From [Phialemoniopsis] sp. UDSM-2020 (taxonomy: Eukaryota > Ascomycota > Sordariomycetes > Thyridiales > Thyridiaceae), in the NCBI GenBank assembly GCA_018873225.1, contig JAEILZ010000002.1:930001-994000 (forward strand): a stretch of DNA of 64,000 bases, in the 5' to 3' direction. The notes below the pieces were generated by a model. That model worked only from the letters and a program-made list of their open reading frames with translations, ran no database searches and had not been told where the DNA came from. The translations under genes were made by a program, and so were the position numbers. Below, piece after piece: positions 22,536 to 33,529 of this stretch (within the stretch, counting starts at the first letter, position 1; every line of letters begins with the position of its first letter).

Positions 22536-23725
22536 ATGAAATCGACGTTCTTTGTTGCTCTCGCAGCACTCGCAGCTCAGAATGTTGCTGCCCACTCCAT
22601 GTTCCAGCAACTGTGGGTTGACGGTGTTGATATGATAAGTGCAGCCTACTCCGGTGTGTACACTGACCTCGGGTATTGACCTTCTTAGCACGGCTCCCAG
22701 TGTGTGCGCATGCCCCCTAACAACAATCCCGTGACCAGCGTCGGAAGCAATGATGTTCGATGCAACGTTGGCGGCACCAGAGGAGTCGCTGGCAAGTGCC
22801 CGGTGAAGGCCGGTGGCACCGTCACTGTCGAAATGCACGCGGTAAGCTCTCCAATCCTTTTGGCTCTCATTCACAGCATAGCGCTAACACAGGCGGTGTT
22901 CCCAGCAACCCAACGACCGCAACTGCAAGAACGAGGCCATCGGCGGCGCCCACTACGGCCCCGTCCTCGTCTACATGACCAAGGTCGAGGACGCCGCCAA
23001 GGCCGACGGCTCGACGGGCTGGTTCAAGATCTTCCAGGACTCGTGGACGGCCAAGGCCGGCGCGTATGCCGGCGACGCCGACAACTGGGGCACCAACGAC
23101 CTCAACAGCTGCTGCGGGCGTATGGACGTGAAAGTCCCCGCCGACCTGCCCGACGGCGACTACCTGCTGCGCGCCGAGGTCGTCGCCCTGCATGTCGCGG
23201 GCCAGTCCGGCGGCGCCCAGCTCTACATGAGCTGCTACCAGATCTCGGTCACGGGCGGCGGCAACAAGCTTCCGTCCAACACGGTCAAGTTCCCCGGCGC
23301 GTACAAGGCTAGTGACCCGGGCATTCTCATCAACATCCACTCTACCGTCTCTTCGTACGTCGCTCCCGGCCCGGCTGTCGTCGACGGAGGCGCGACCAAG
23401 GTTGCTGGCTCCGGCTGTGGCGGTGGCTGCGAGAAGACCTGCACGGTCGGCAAGGGCGAGACTGGCAAGGTCATCACTGCCAACCCTGGTGGTGGGAGCA
23501 CCGACGCTGGTGCCGGCAGCTCTGGCGCTGGCAGCTCGAACTGTGCACAGGCCCAGTTCCAGCAGTGCGGCGGCCAGGGATACACTGGCTGCACTAGCTG
23601 TGCCGTAAGTGGAAGACTCTGAAGATTTAGGCTACATCCTTGAATGTGATGCGACTAACATCGGAGCACAGGCTGGTCTGACATGCAAGGACGTTTCGCC
23701 GCCGTACTACTCGCAGTGCGCGTGA
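22536..23725 (+). CDS. AA9 lytic polysaccharide monooxygenase with CBM1
   Basis: Four exons (22536-22634, 22689-22841, 22906-23604, 23672-23725) give 334 residues. A 19-residue signal peptide ends exactly before His20, which becomes the N-terminal copper ligand of the histidine brace. The second ligand is the His of 'GGAHYGPVLVYM', and the secondary-sphere 'ALHVAG' and 'AQLYMSCYQ' follow. After about residue 245 a Gly/Ser/Thr-rich linker leads to a C-terminal cellulose-binding module with 'CGGQGYTGC'. It is secreted and should cleave cellulose or related beta-glucans oxidatively. Oddity: the first intron needed to join the conserved N-terminal pieces starts with AT, not GT (ATG|ATAAGT...CTTAG). 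Without its removal the frame stops at 22677-22679. Confidence 0.85.
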
Positions 23726-24155
23726 AGTGGATTCTGAGGGAGGACTGACCTGCAGATTTTCCGCAAATGAGATGGATCTAAATTGCATAGCCAGGTATCA
23801 ATATCAGTGGTCAAGACAGACATCAAGCTTTGAATCATACAAGTTCTGCAGGACAAAATCTTTCTTCAAGTAAAGTGAGATGCCAGTTTAATCTGGACTG
23901 CCTTAATTCATTAATCGTGACTATCCGGACCTTCCACTGGGCCACCAGACTAGCTCCTGCAGCTCATCCTGCGAGCCAAATATCTTGAGTGCTCTCCTGT
24001 TCACCGAGTTTCCAGGCTTCGAAAAAGCAACAAGTCCACTAAACCGATACGCGATTAGGGAAATGTTCATTCCTTAACCCTTTCTGGACCATTTGCCACG
24101 GTGGAGAGTAATTCCTCAAGCGTAGAGGGAAGCAGAGGAGCAGCCCGCTCCAGGC
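23726..24155. other. Intergenic, convergent 3' flanks
   Basis: 430 bp separate two convergent genes. I see nothing beyond presumed 3' untranslated sequence. Confidence 0.4.
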
Positions 24156-24856
24156 TTAGGCAGAAGAGGGAAGCTCATCATTGTCTTTGCTGGCATTCTC
24201 CTCAGAGGCAGGGACGAGATCCTCGGATTCAGATGTCTCGTCACTGCCTGGGGTGTCGGTGCTCGCGCTTGAGTCATCTTCTTCTCCACCAACTTCCTCG
24301 GCGGACTCTTCGGAGCCTCCTTCGGCGCTAGGCGCGACCTCTCCTTGTGGGAGGTCTGAATCGTGAGCATTGCAACCCTCTTGGGTATTGGCGCCAAGTT
24401 CCTGGTCATCGGTGTCCGAATCTGCTAGCAGAAGAGTGAAACCGTCAGTTTTAGTTCCTGAATTCTCCCGATAGGAGCGACAACCCGAATGTATGAGAAA
24501 AGAAGTTTGGACAACTAACCTGAATCGGATGACTCCTTTTCAGCAAGGCGCTGAAGCTCATAATCGAGAATTCGATACCAGGCGTAAACAACTGTTCCAC
24601 GGTCGATGCCTGCCAAGCTGGCAGTTACCTCCGCCTGCATGGCCTCCAGGCTGTGGCCTTGCTCGAACTTGAACTGGACAAGTCGTCGGCTCTCCATCGC
24701 CAACGACTCCGAACCAGTCCAGTCTAGTGAGGCTTAGCTATGATTCTTCATGTTAAATCACTGGAAAGTACTCGACTCACCTCGGGAGAAGTCGAAGATA
24801 CTGGATGTTGTCAGTCTTGTTCTGCGTACGAGATTGGGAGCTTCAACTTACGCCAT
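24156..24856 (-). CDS. Small acidic protein of unknown function
   Basis: Four exons (24856-24852, 24800-24781, 24723-24520, 24421-24156) sum to 495 nt, or 164 residues. The first coding exon is only 5 nt (ATGGC) and the second 20 nt. The chain is supported by phase agreement and good GT-AG signals at each joint. The N-terminal half is a folded-looking segment ('DWTGSESLAMESRRLVQFKF', then helices with 'YAWYRILDYELQRL'). The C-terminal half is an acidic Glu/Asp/Ser tail without order. No signal peptide or membrane segment is seen, so a cytosolic or nuclear location is likely. I do not recognise the family. Confidence 0.6.
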
Positions 24857-25625
24857 GTTTGGTGATGGGTCTAAGACCTTGGAGTAAGATGTGGAATCGC
24901 ACAAACTGAAGGGCGTAGGTAGAAACTACTTGCGCCCGAATTCGTTGTGCTGGGAATGGTGGATCAGCGTGAGGTTGAAGATGGTAAGAAGAAGAAGCTC
25001 CTTTAAAGGCAGGGTGGGAAGTCACTCAAAAGTGGAGTCAGCCTTCCCAGAGAAAGAAAACAATGTTGTGAAGACTGTCATATATTTACAAGAGAAAAGT
25101 GAGGTGGAAAGTGAAGTGGACGTGACAACCTAGAAGCTAATAAACCCCTGCCAAGCTGAGCGCAATCATCCAAGTGAGTGAGTAAGTAGGCCAAAACAGT
25201 GCATGAAAGTTGCATGCTCATTCAAGAGTAGTCAAGTTGTGTTTAAGGACCCAAGGAATAGAGCACGATCTGCAAACATGAATTTACCTAAAGCTCTCTA
25301 ACATCTATATTTAGTGTTTGGTTGCCTCTCCCTGCCCAAGAACAATCAATGGTGCGTTGTTCGAATTTTCACACATGGACTCAGCCAATACTGCCATCCG
25401 ATGACCGGAGCAGGCGAGGATAGGTGTGTTCTCTTGAGCACAACTTGATGCCGAAACTGAATGCCACCGGATCACATGCCCCCAAAAGCAGTGACGGCAA
25501 TGAGGAGAGAAAAACAACTTGATTTGCTGAAGTTATCCTCGGGGCCATGTTGTCTGATTATTCGCAAACAACACCGCAAACCCTACCTCTATTTTTCAGT
25601 CCGAGCCTCTTTCAGTGATTCAATC
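24857..25625. other. Intergenic, no gene seen
   Basis: This holds the promoter of the small acidic gene (left) and the 3' flank of the crystallin-like gene (right). Overlapping frames of 60-120 codons are mostly antisense to exon 3 of the crystallin-like gene or unsupported. Confidence 0.35.
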
Positions 25626-26205
25626 TCAATGATCCACATCAATCAACTCGATGATTATCTCAGCATCCCTGGTCTTGATGCCCTTGGCAGTGCACTTGAC
25701 AGACCGGAACTTGTCATTGAAACCTGCCATAGCGCCCGTGTTGACCTTCCCAATACCAACGTATCGCTTGCCGCCATCTGCTCCACAGCGCTGGTCGCTA
25801 AGGGAGGTGTAATAGTTAGCAGGGACTCATAGCATGGAGCTGAGGCTCGGAAACCTACGTGAAAAATTCACACTGGGCGCCATAAGTGTCGAGGCTGCTG
25901 ACGGATTTATCCCAGATCGAGGTCAGACCGGCTGCATCGTGCATAACAAAAGTCAGCGTATTGAATATAGAGCATATGCGTCAAATGACCTTTAAGAGCA
26001 AGGGACTGGGGATGAGGAGATCCGTTGACTTACCACAGGTGCCCGAGACCGGCTGAGCAAGACCACAATGAGACCAGTTGATGTCCCTGCAAAGCTTGAG
26101 CGTGAGACCAGACGCGCGAGTAGCGGGCATGACGGCGGGCGATGCTGGAGCAGCACTTGCAACTGCGACAAGCAGCGAAGCAAGAGAGAGGGTGATAATC
26201 TGCAT
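25626..26205 (-). CDS. Small secreted cysteine-rich protein, beta/gamma-crystallin-like
   Basis: Three exons (26205-26034, 25931-25859, 25797-25626) give 138 residues. A clear signal peptide (about residues 1-18, ending ASAAP) precedes a domain with six spaced cysteines. The order 'LCRDINWSHC', a glycine-cysteine turn, 'SSLDTYGAQCEFFTDQRC' and a terminal 'FNDKFRSVKC' mimics the Greek-key repeat of beta/gamma-crystallin-fold fungal proteins, in which a Cys-Phe-Tyr/Phe-Cys layout recurs. TATATAAAC lies about 160 bp upstream on the minus strand (26361-26369). It is probably an apoplastic or cell-wall-associated protein, possibly an effector candidate. The fold assignment is by pattern only. Confidence 0.7.
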
Positions 26206-27024
26206 ATTGATGGTTGAAGGCGGAAGGCTTTAGGTGTTGTGATAGATATGATCTGTGAGACTTTGTTGTAGTGCTTGTTTGAAAATGGCTGTTGTTCTGA
26301 AACTGTTGTGAGTGGTGGGTGTTCGAATCCGAGACTGCTATTGATGCGGACATCGCCAGCGTTTATATAGCTGCCATCTCACAGAGGAGTGTATCCTAGA
26401 AAGAGATCAATCATAGAATAGACAATAAGGTGGATGCCATCCTTGCCAGAAGGATGGTTCAGAAGTCCTATTGTTGAATCTTGAGGCTCAGCCTCCAGAC
26501 CAGGGTTCGGAGTATCTGCCTTTTGATGAGAGCCGTTGCACTACACTCCCATGCAATTGGCACATCGTAACATACGACTGCAAAGACGGGTTGACATATC
26601 CCTGCGGTGTAATTTCGATACTTGACTGGCAGCGTTCCTTCGAAAGCCAAAGCCCGACTACAGCGACCGAGCCAGCCCCAGGATCTGAGCCACAAGGGGC
26701 AGGGTCTGCAAATCGGGTTCGACAGGGTATACATGGTATGGTCCGGAAGTTCATGTATCGTAATATTGTTGAAGCGACAATCGGGGGAGTGAAGGGAGAC
26801 CAGAAGCAAACATACCGTATTCTATTTCTAGATATCTCGGCGTTTGAAAGGCTCCACTGATTTCTTCCGGTGATGTTCGGATGCAACCATGCCCCATCCC
26901 GGGATCTGGCCCGAAGAGATCATTGAGATCACTGAACCAACCTTTATCAGGTACCAGTCGAGTCTACTGCCCGTCATCTATCTTCTTGATCCAAACGACT
27001 ATCATTAAGGTCGGTAACAGTGAC
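26206..27024. other. Divergent intergenic region
   Basis: 820 bp lie between the crystallin-like gene (minus) and the methyltransferase-like frame (plus). It contains TATATAAAC at 26361-26369 for the leftward gene. Frames of 110-130 codons on both strands lack recognisable features. Confidence 0.35.
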
Positions 27025-27863
27025 ATGTCTCGAACAAAGGCCAAAGTCTCATTGAAAGGGGAACAAGAGTCACTACTGGTAACATTGTGCGCGAAGCATC
27101 AGGACAATGAGATCGAGAGGGCAATTCTCGGCGATAGCTGGGCAACGCAAACCTATTCACAGGTCGACTACGACTTCACCAAAGTGGAAAAGGAGATGAC
27201 GCCCACGATACGATCATCTCTAGTGCCCGGTCTATCGACGCCTGGGTGGAGGAGTTTCTCACTGTTAATCAGGACGGCGCAACGGTCCTGCACGTGGCTT
27301 GCGGGCTCGACGCCCGAGCACTGCGCCTTGAGGAGTCTTTCACGCGACGCGAAAACATTCGATGGATTGACACGGATTTGCCCGATGTCGTGGAGCTGCG
27401 AAAAGGACTCCTGCCAAAGCCTGATGGCGATTACCGCTTGCTGGCTGCCAACGCTAGGGATCCGACATGGCTGGAGCAGATACCTAACGACAGACCTACC
27501 ATCGTGGTGGCGGAGGGCTTGATCATGTACCTGAAGGAAGGTGCCGGGAAGGGATTGTTGAGAAGCCTCGTGGACCGCTTTCCGTCTGGACAGCTCGTCT
27601 TTGATACCCTCGCACAGTGGGTAGTCGACAAGAACAAGTCAAGCGGCCCCGTCCGCCACACCAGCGCGGAGATGCATTGGGGCATTGACGAGCCGAAAGC
27701 CTTGGAAAGCATCCATGAAAGGCTGAAGCTGGTGGATGACCAGCTCGCGTGCGAGCGACCTGGTGTCGAGGAATTCCCGTTGGCTGCGCGGACGAGCATG
27801 TGGCTCATGTCGTGGGTTCCGTCGCTCCGCATAATCGCGCGTAACCTGAGGTTCGAGTTTTGA
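27025..27863 (+). pseudogene. LCMT/Tcmp-type SAM methyltransferase, frame-broken
   Basis: Two frames together read like a leucine-carboxyl-methyltransferase-family enzyme. Frame A (27025 to about 27205) carries 'ERAILGDSWA' and 'VDYDFTKVEKEM'. Frame B (about 27206-27863) carries 'SIDAWVEEFL', the SAM-binding 'TVLHVACGLDARALRL', 'WIDTDLPDVVELRK' and 'TIVVAEGLIMYL'. The family has these in a single uninterrupted order, so a net one-base loss (or two-base gain) lies near 27203-27207. No GT-AG intron of workable size and phase bridges the break. The downstream part ends naturally at 27863. This is either a young pseudogene or a sequencing error. The product would be a small-molecule or polyketide O-methyltransferase. 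Confidence 0.7.
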
Positions 27864-29328
27864 ACAGTCGCACTGTAGCCTTTAGGATTAGGAGGGATGC
27901 AAGATTGCACATCGCGTTGTGATTTTCGCATCGACGAGGAAATGGTCTGAAGTGAAGCTCACCAGGTCTTTGAAGGGGTCTATTCTTTCGACCCGGCCAC
28001 AAAGAGCGCACAGAATGCAGACGGTCAGGGACAACTGCCCTGACTGCCATCCGCATGGTCACCTTCTCGAATGAAACGAGCTCACGGACGGAAAGGGGGT
28101 GGCGATTGTGAAATGAATCTGCACTGGAAGAAATTCCTCTTACCTACTGGGTTGTCTATCAAAGCCAGGGTCAGGGGCTCTTTTTGAGTGAGGACCGCGA
28201 GTCAGACTTTGCCGCGTCGAGTTCGCCGAGATCTCGGCGAAGGCGCCCTAGACTTAAAGGCTTTGCCTGCATGAAGAAGGTTGTTGCCGTCTCGGAGGGC
28301 AGCCGTTGAAGTGGTGGGTGCGTCTCGGGGGTTCAAGCCGGGGTAGCTTATCGTCTTACGATAAAGATGGCCCCGGAATGACCTGCCAACAAATTTCAAC
28401 GACAGAGGAGAACACCAACTAGTTCCAATGTAGAAGTGATGCTCTTACTAACAGGAGATTATCTGTCGAAGTGGTGTCGGTCTAGTTGGATGGTCAAAAC
28501 AACCGAAACAATAAACAATTCTCAACACGGATGCACAGGCGGATCGGCACGCTCTGCGCACTAATGAAGGAGACCAGCATCCTCATACTACCACGTGCTG
28601 GCCCCAAACTTAATCATCAACCCCCTGAAAGATCCACAAAGGTGCCGACGCTACCGAGTGATAGCCATCCGCAAATGGAAGATCGGTATCGACAGTTGAA
28701 GATTCAATGCTTTTCAGATCGCTTTGCCGCCGAACAAAGAGGCCTGTCCTGTATGGCAGTTGAGACATCCTGGGCAAACGACAAGGGTAAGCGAATCGAT
28801 TGTTACAAATTCTTACGGCACTCGTTTCCCCCTGCATGTTCCACGTGCAGAGAGGCGAGTTCTGGGTCGCAATGAAGCGATTCTTGGAGCAGAGTTTGTC
28901 CAAGTGGGTTCCCAAGCACCCCGGTTCCCTGTCCAGAGCCCCGGAGCCGAGGCATCGTACCCCATCTAAACCTCCGATGCACCTCACAAACTGCCGACAG
29001 CAGATGCACGACACGCGCCACGCAGGGTATTAGACCAATTCTGGAGCCCAACCCCGATATTCTTCTCGGCAGTAGGCCACTTCGCTGAAATATGTTCCAT
29101 GCCACGCAGATAAACGAGTCCGAGCGCAAAGTTGCGTCTCCATGAGATGTTTGAAGATGTGGGGTCATTGGAAGCGTTGGACCTTTCGCCCCTGACTCTC
29201 GTGCATAGGATGATTCAAGTTTCTTGGCTTTGGCCGGTCCATATATCTGAAAGGGGCCTTGCTCTTTGCCAGGCAAGATCTTTGTTGCACCTTGTCAAAC
29301 CCAGATCTTTCCGGGCGGCACAGCAGCC
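27864..29328. other. 1.5-kb gene-poor stretch
   Basis: There are several overlapping open frames on both strands (for example 28803-29276 minus), none with domain content, signal peptide or splice partners. It contains the promoter of the rhodopsin-domain gene at its right end. Confidence 0.35.
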
Positions 29329-30705
29329 ATGGCGATCGAGAACCGAGGACCGGAACTGCAGGCTGTCTGCTACACACTCGTCACAACGGCCACGATTGCC
29401 ATCTGTCTCAGGTGCTACGTGAGAACATGCATTGTCAAAAATTTTGGGGTGGACGACTACCTCATGGTAATTGCTTATGTGAGTAGCCTCCCAGTCCAGC
29501 TGATCCCATCTCCACTAACTTTGCTTCGAGACGTTCTTCACCCTCTTTGTTAGCTTCGCATTAGTAGGCGTTCACTACGGGACGGGCCGTCACCGCGATG
29601 ACTTAGACCCCGAGGACTTCAAAGTAGCAATGATGGTAAGAAGGACCTTTGGCATTCACCGTCACAACATAGCAGCTGATTGCGATTAGTATTGGTGGTA
29701 CTGCTACCTATGGTACTGCCTTTCCATGATCACGTCCAAGATCTCGATCGGCTACTTCTTGCTTCGAATCACCGTTAGGAAGATCGACATCCTACTGGTG
29801 TACGGCACTATGCTGATTACCGTCCTCACCGGTGCAATCTTCTTTTTCGTCACCCTACTCCAGTGCCGACCGATATCCTTTTTCTGGAACAGAGATCAGG
29901 AGGGCTCGTGCATCAATGTCGAGGTCATCATCGCCCTCACGTACCTCTACAGCGTGTTCAGTGTCATCTCCGACTTCACTTGCGCCATCCTCCCCATGTT
30001 TCTGGTCTGGAAGCTGAACATGGATCGCAGGAGCAAGATTGCTCTCATTCCCATCATGGCGATGGCCTGCGTGTACGTACATGCCCTCCCTTCCAAACAC
30101 GAACACAATAGCTAATCGGCATCCAACTTTAGCGCTAGTTCAGCTGTTGTTGTGCGGTTCCCGTTTGTCAAGGATTTCAGAAATCCCGACTTCCTTTGTA
30201 CGTTTTGCCCATAGATCCCAAACAAGGAATACGGTGTTCTAACTCAAGATTCGCAGGGGCAACCATCGATATCGCGCTTTGGTCGACAACAGAACAAGGT
30301 TTAGCCGTCACAGCCGGTAGTCTCGCCACACTGCGACCATTACTACGAATCCTCGCCAACAAGGTAGGAACAATGTCGGGGAGTCGTTCCGGACTCAAAA
30401 GCTCGGACCAGCTAGGCTCGGGATTCCACAACAACTCCAAGACTGGGGGTAGCAGGGGTCCGAGCCGGGGTCCCTTCTCACTCACCACTTTCATGCGTGG
30501 CGATGATGATGGGTTTCGGATCGCAGATGAAGAGTCGCGGCCTGGACAGTTCAGGAACGACCTTGACGACAAGTCATGGAGCAGAAACGTGGCTTCGGAG
30601 TGGCCAAGTCGGGGCGAGAGCGAAACGGAGTTGACTGGGAGCTCGGGCAAAGGGCATGCTATCAAGGTGACCACATCGATCAAGCAGGAGGAGCATAAGA
30701 TATAA
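29329..30705 (+). CDS. Rhodopsin-domain (PTH11-like) integral membrane protein
   Basis: Five exons (29329-29478, 29531-29635, 29690-30072, 30133-30197, 30257-30705) give 383 residues in frame. Seven hydrophobic helices cover about residues 12-270. Typical family phrases are 'RCYVRTCIVKNFGVDDYLM' after TM1, 'VGVHYGTGRH', 'CRPISFFWN' with its extracellular cysteines, 'SDFTCAILPMFLVWKLNM' and 'VVVRFPFVKDF'. The 110-residue cytoplasmic tail is Ser/Gly-rich. No CFEM domain precedes the helices. This large fungal family includes PTH11-like receptors and proteins of unknown role encoded in metabolite clusters. The role here is unknown. Confidence 0.82.
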
Positions 30706-31772
30706 GTGAACACGAGCATGGATTGGGATCTAGAAATCCGAGTATACGATTAAGATACAGCAAAATTCTGTTACATATCACGAGCAAAGAAACAGAATGT
30801 GACTCTCCTTGAAAAGCCTAGACCTTTTTGTAAATTTTGTGCCGCCGACTGGAAAGCATACGGCATTTCGCCTTGCGATTCTTATCGGCTATCTCTCCAG
30901 ATGATGATGTCCTATATATGGGATGGCACCATCAACCTCTTCGTGTAAAAACCTTCCTTATAAGCAATTAGGAAATGAGTGATGAAGAAGAAGACCCAGA
31001 AACCCATAAAGAAGACGACGTAAACATAGAGTTCTTGCCGGTCTCTTCGATTTGCGATGCTGAAGTCAGTGGTGGCAGTAGCAGGGATGGTGGTCTTCAA
31101 GCGCCTCTCTTCTTTCATGGCAAGCCGGTTGGGGCAGTCTGCAAGTTCCCTGAACATGTCTGCCAAGCGGTCAACGCTCTCTGGGTAACAGTATTGACAC
31201 ATCTCGAGGAGTGGCTAGTGTCTTCGATGAACACTGAATGTCTAACAAATGCTGAAGTTATTAATCGTGAGAGTTTGTAAGTCGTGAAATAAGAGCATCA
31301 CACAAAGCTAACGTCGGCCACTGAGCATTATTTATACATTGTCTACCTGAAAGCAATCCTTTCTTCTCAATGGGCTTGTTAACGACGTTCTGGGACAAAG
31401 AATCATGTCTAGACAATAGTCTTCCATACACTTCAAATGAACAATGACAACCAAGCCCACTGTTGGAAGAGAACGCTCAATAAGGATCCTTTGTTGATCG
31501 ATGTCTAATTCCAGGAACCAAGCTTCAACTTTGAAGACCCAGTTTTACCGCCTAATGGGGTTGTGAAATACTGGCCAGTCTTGCCAGTTTACGTCTGGTC
31601 TTACGTGAGATCTTACTGCTAGTCGAATGCTCATCACGACCAGAGTCCGAGCTGGTTTGAATCCGAGCTCATCAAAGACTAGATGTTAATTCACCTTCGC
31701 ACTTGTTCGCAGAATAGTTGAATTTGCACTGACATGTGTTACAAATTGAAGTAGACGCCCAGAAAGGACACC
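30706..31772. other. Intergenic, AT-rich
   Basis: About 1.07 kb of AT-rich sequence holds the P450 promoter. Apart from the doubtful membrane-protein frame (30912-31202) nothing is supportable. Confidence 0.35.
30912..31202 (-). CDS. Possible small membrane protein (uncertain)
   Basis: A 96-codon frame on the minus strand contains a charged first half and one strong hydrophobic helix of about 22 residues ('VVFFMGFWVFFFITHFLIAY'), ending shortly after. The opposite strand (30975-31280) is also open for 101 codons. No family is recognised and no splice partner is evident. It may be the last exon of a decayed gene or a chance frame. Confidence 0.2.
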   Translation of the reverse strand: MCQYCYPESVDRLADMFRELADCPNRLAMKEERRLKTTIPATATTDFSIANRRDRQELYVYVVFFMGFWVFFFITHFLIAYKEGFYTKRLMVPSHI

Positions 31773-33426
31773 ATGATTGCGACAACATCCCTGGTTTACT
31801 CGGCCGCATTGATGCTGCTGGTCTACCTTATCATAAAGCGGGTCCAACAGCATCAAAAAGGGCCATTGCCACCGGGACCGACCGGTCTACCTTTGCTGGG
31901 TAACATCCTGGATCTTCCACCTCCTGGAACTGTCGATTGGACTCACTGGTTGAAGCACAAGGAGCGCTACGGCTCGATCAGCTCAATAAAAGTGTTGGGT
32001 CAGCTCATTGTGATTCTTCACGACAAGCAGGCTGTGCTTGACGTCTTGGAGACGCGCGCTCTCAAGAGCGCGTCGAGACCTCACCTGGTCTTCGCCGGCG
32101 ATGTGTACGTGGCCCGCAGACTCCGTCCCTAAGCAACCTCGCAAAGACTTTGCGCTGACTCAATGAGGTAGTGTGGGGTATAAGGACATCATGGGCATGA
32201 TGCCGTACAATCGGACCTTTCGATTGCATCGAAAGCTTACGGCAACGCAGGTCAGCCCCAAGTCTATTGCACGTTTCGAACCGATTCAAGAGCTAGAGGT
32301 TTCGCGCTTCTTGAGGCAACTTTTAGTGGGCTCCGAATCTGGCTCCGATAACCTGCAAGACCATCTCAATCAGTGAGTACAGGAGTTGGCTTACCTTTCA
32401 AGGATCACAAACTGACACCGGAGATGCAGAGTATCCGGCTCCATAATGCTGCGTGTTCTGTACAACTATGAGACACGGCCAGGGGAGAATGACCCTTTCG
32501 TGGACAGAGCCAACCAGGTGATGGAAGAATTCTCCCAAGCCACAAGCCCCGGTGCCTGGATGGTAGATATGATCCCCTGGCTTCGCCATATACCAGAGTG
32601 GGTACCAGGGACCGGCTTCCAGAAAACGGCCAAGATCTGGAGAAGGCATCTTAAACACTCCATAGAGGACCCTTACAATTACGTGAGAGAGCAAATGGCC
32701 AAAGGCAAGGACGATGTTTCATACGTCGCCGGCTTGATCAAAGACGTACGTCGACACATCGACGCAGAGGAAGAGAGTGTCATCAGCTGGTCTGCGGCAT
32801 CCATGCTCAACGCAGGTACTGACACGACCGGCGCTGTGTTGCTCTCGTTCTTCCTCGCCATGGTGCTGTACCCCGATGTCCAGAAGGCGGCTCAGGACGA
32901 GATAGACCGTGAGGTCGGGGACTCTCGACTTCCATCGTTTCAAGACAAAGCGAATCTCCCATACATACAAGCTATGGTCCAGGAAACGCTGCGGTGGCAC
33001 ACACTGGCTCCCATGGGGTTTCCCCACTTGACCACAGAGGATGACACTTACAACGGCTACTTCATACCGAAGAACACTCTCATTATGCCTGCAGCTGCCT
33101 GTCTTGCGCACGATCCTGCTGTATATCACAGTCCGGGAGATTTCAAGCCCGACAGATTCCTCAAACCTCATAACGAGCCACCTGCTTCCGATGTCGTTTT
33201 CGGATTTGGGCGCAGAGCTTGTCCAGGGAGACATATTGCCGAGCAAACCCTTTTCCTTACTATTGCGCAGACATTAGCAGTGTTTAGTATCCGTGCACCG
33301 GTGGACAAGAATGGCGATGAGGCTAGAGTGGAATATGCGTCGTTACCGGGCGTCATCGCTCGTGTAAAGCCTTTCCCGTATCGGATCACAGTTAGGAGCG
33401 ACAAGCGCCGGAACTTAGTCAAGTAG
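31773..33426 (+). CDS. Cytochrome P450 monooxygenase (O-methylsterigmatocystin oxidoreductase-like)
   Basis: Three exons (31773-32104, 32172-32372, 32430-33426) give 509 residues. An N-terminal membrane anchor (about 5-22) is followed by the proline hinge 'GPLPPGPTGLPLLGN'. The I-helix oxygen motif AGTDTT, the K-helix ExxR ('ETLRW'), the PERF-like 'FKPDRFL' and the heme loop 'FGFGRRACPGRH' with the cysteine thiolate are all intact. The pattern fits the fungal clade around OrdA/CYP64 and related metabolite P450s. It is ER-bound and should hydroxylate or oxidise a hydrophobic small molecule. It ends 103 bp from the convergent BBE-type oxidase, with which it may share a pathway. Confidence 0.9.
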
Positions 33427-33529
33427 TGCGCCTAGACATCTCGCAGCTCGATCATTGAGAAAGCCTCGCCTGAAAATTTGTTCGATGAATTCAATTGCTT
33501 TGATGCAATGGCACCAAAGCTGTGCCTAG

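Noticed and set aside
28300..28350. tRNA-like T-arm (GGGGTTCAAGCC)
   Set aside because: The T-stem does not pair, and no acceptor, D-arm or anticodon stem can be drawn around it. A similar GTTCGAATCC near 26325 fails the same test.
28803..29276. 157-codon minus-strand frame in the gene-poor stretch
   Set aside because: No domain, signal peptide or splice partner; overlapping frames on both strands are equally long.
27864..29328. Transposon remnant
   Set aside because: No transposase or reverse-transcriptase motif, terminal repeat or target duplication found by eye.
31645..31670. GAGCT...GAGCTC palindrome around a T-loop-like TTTGAATCC
   Set aside because: Short palindrome only; no cloverleaf and no other function visible.
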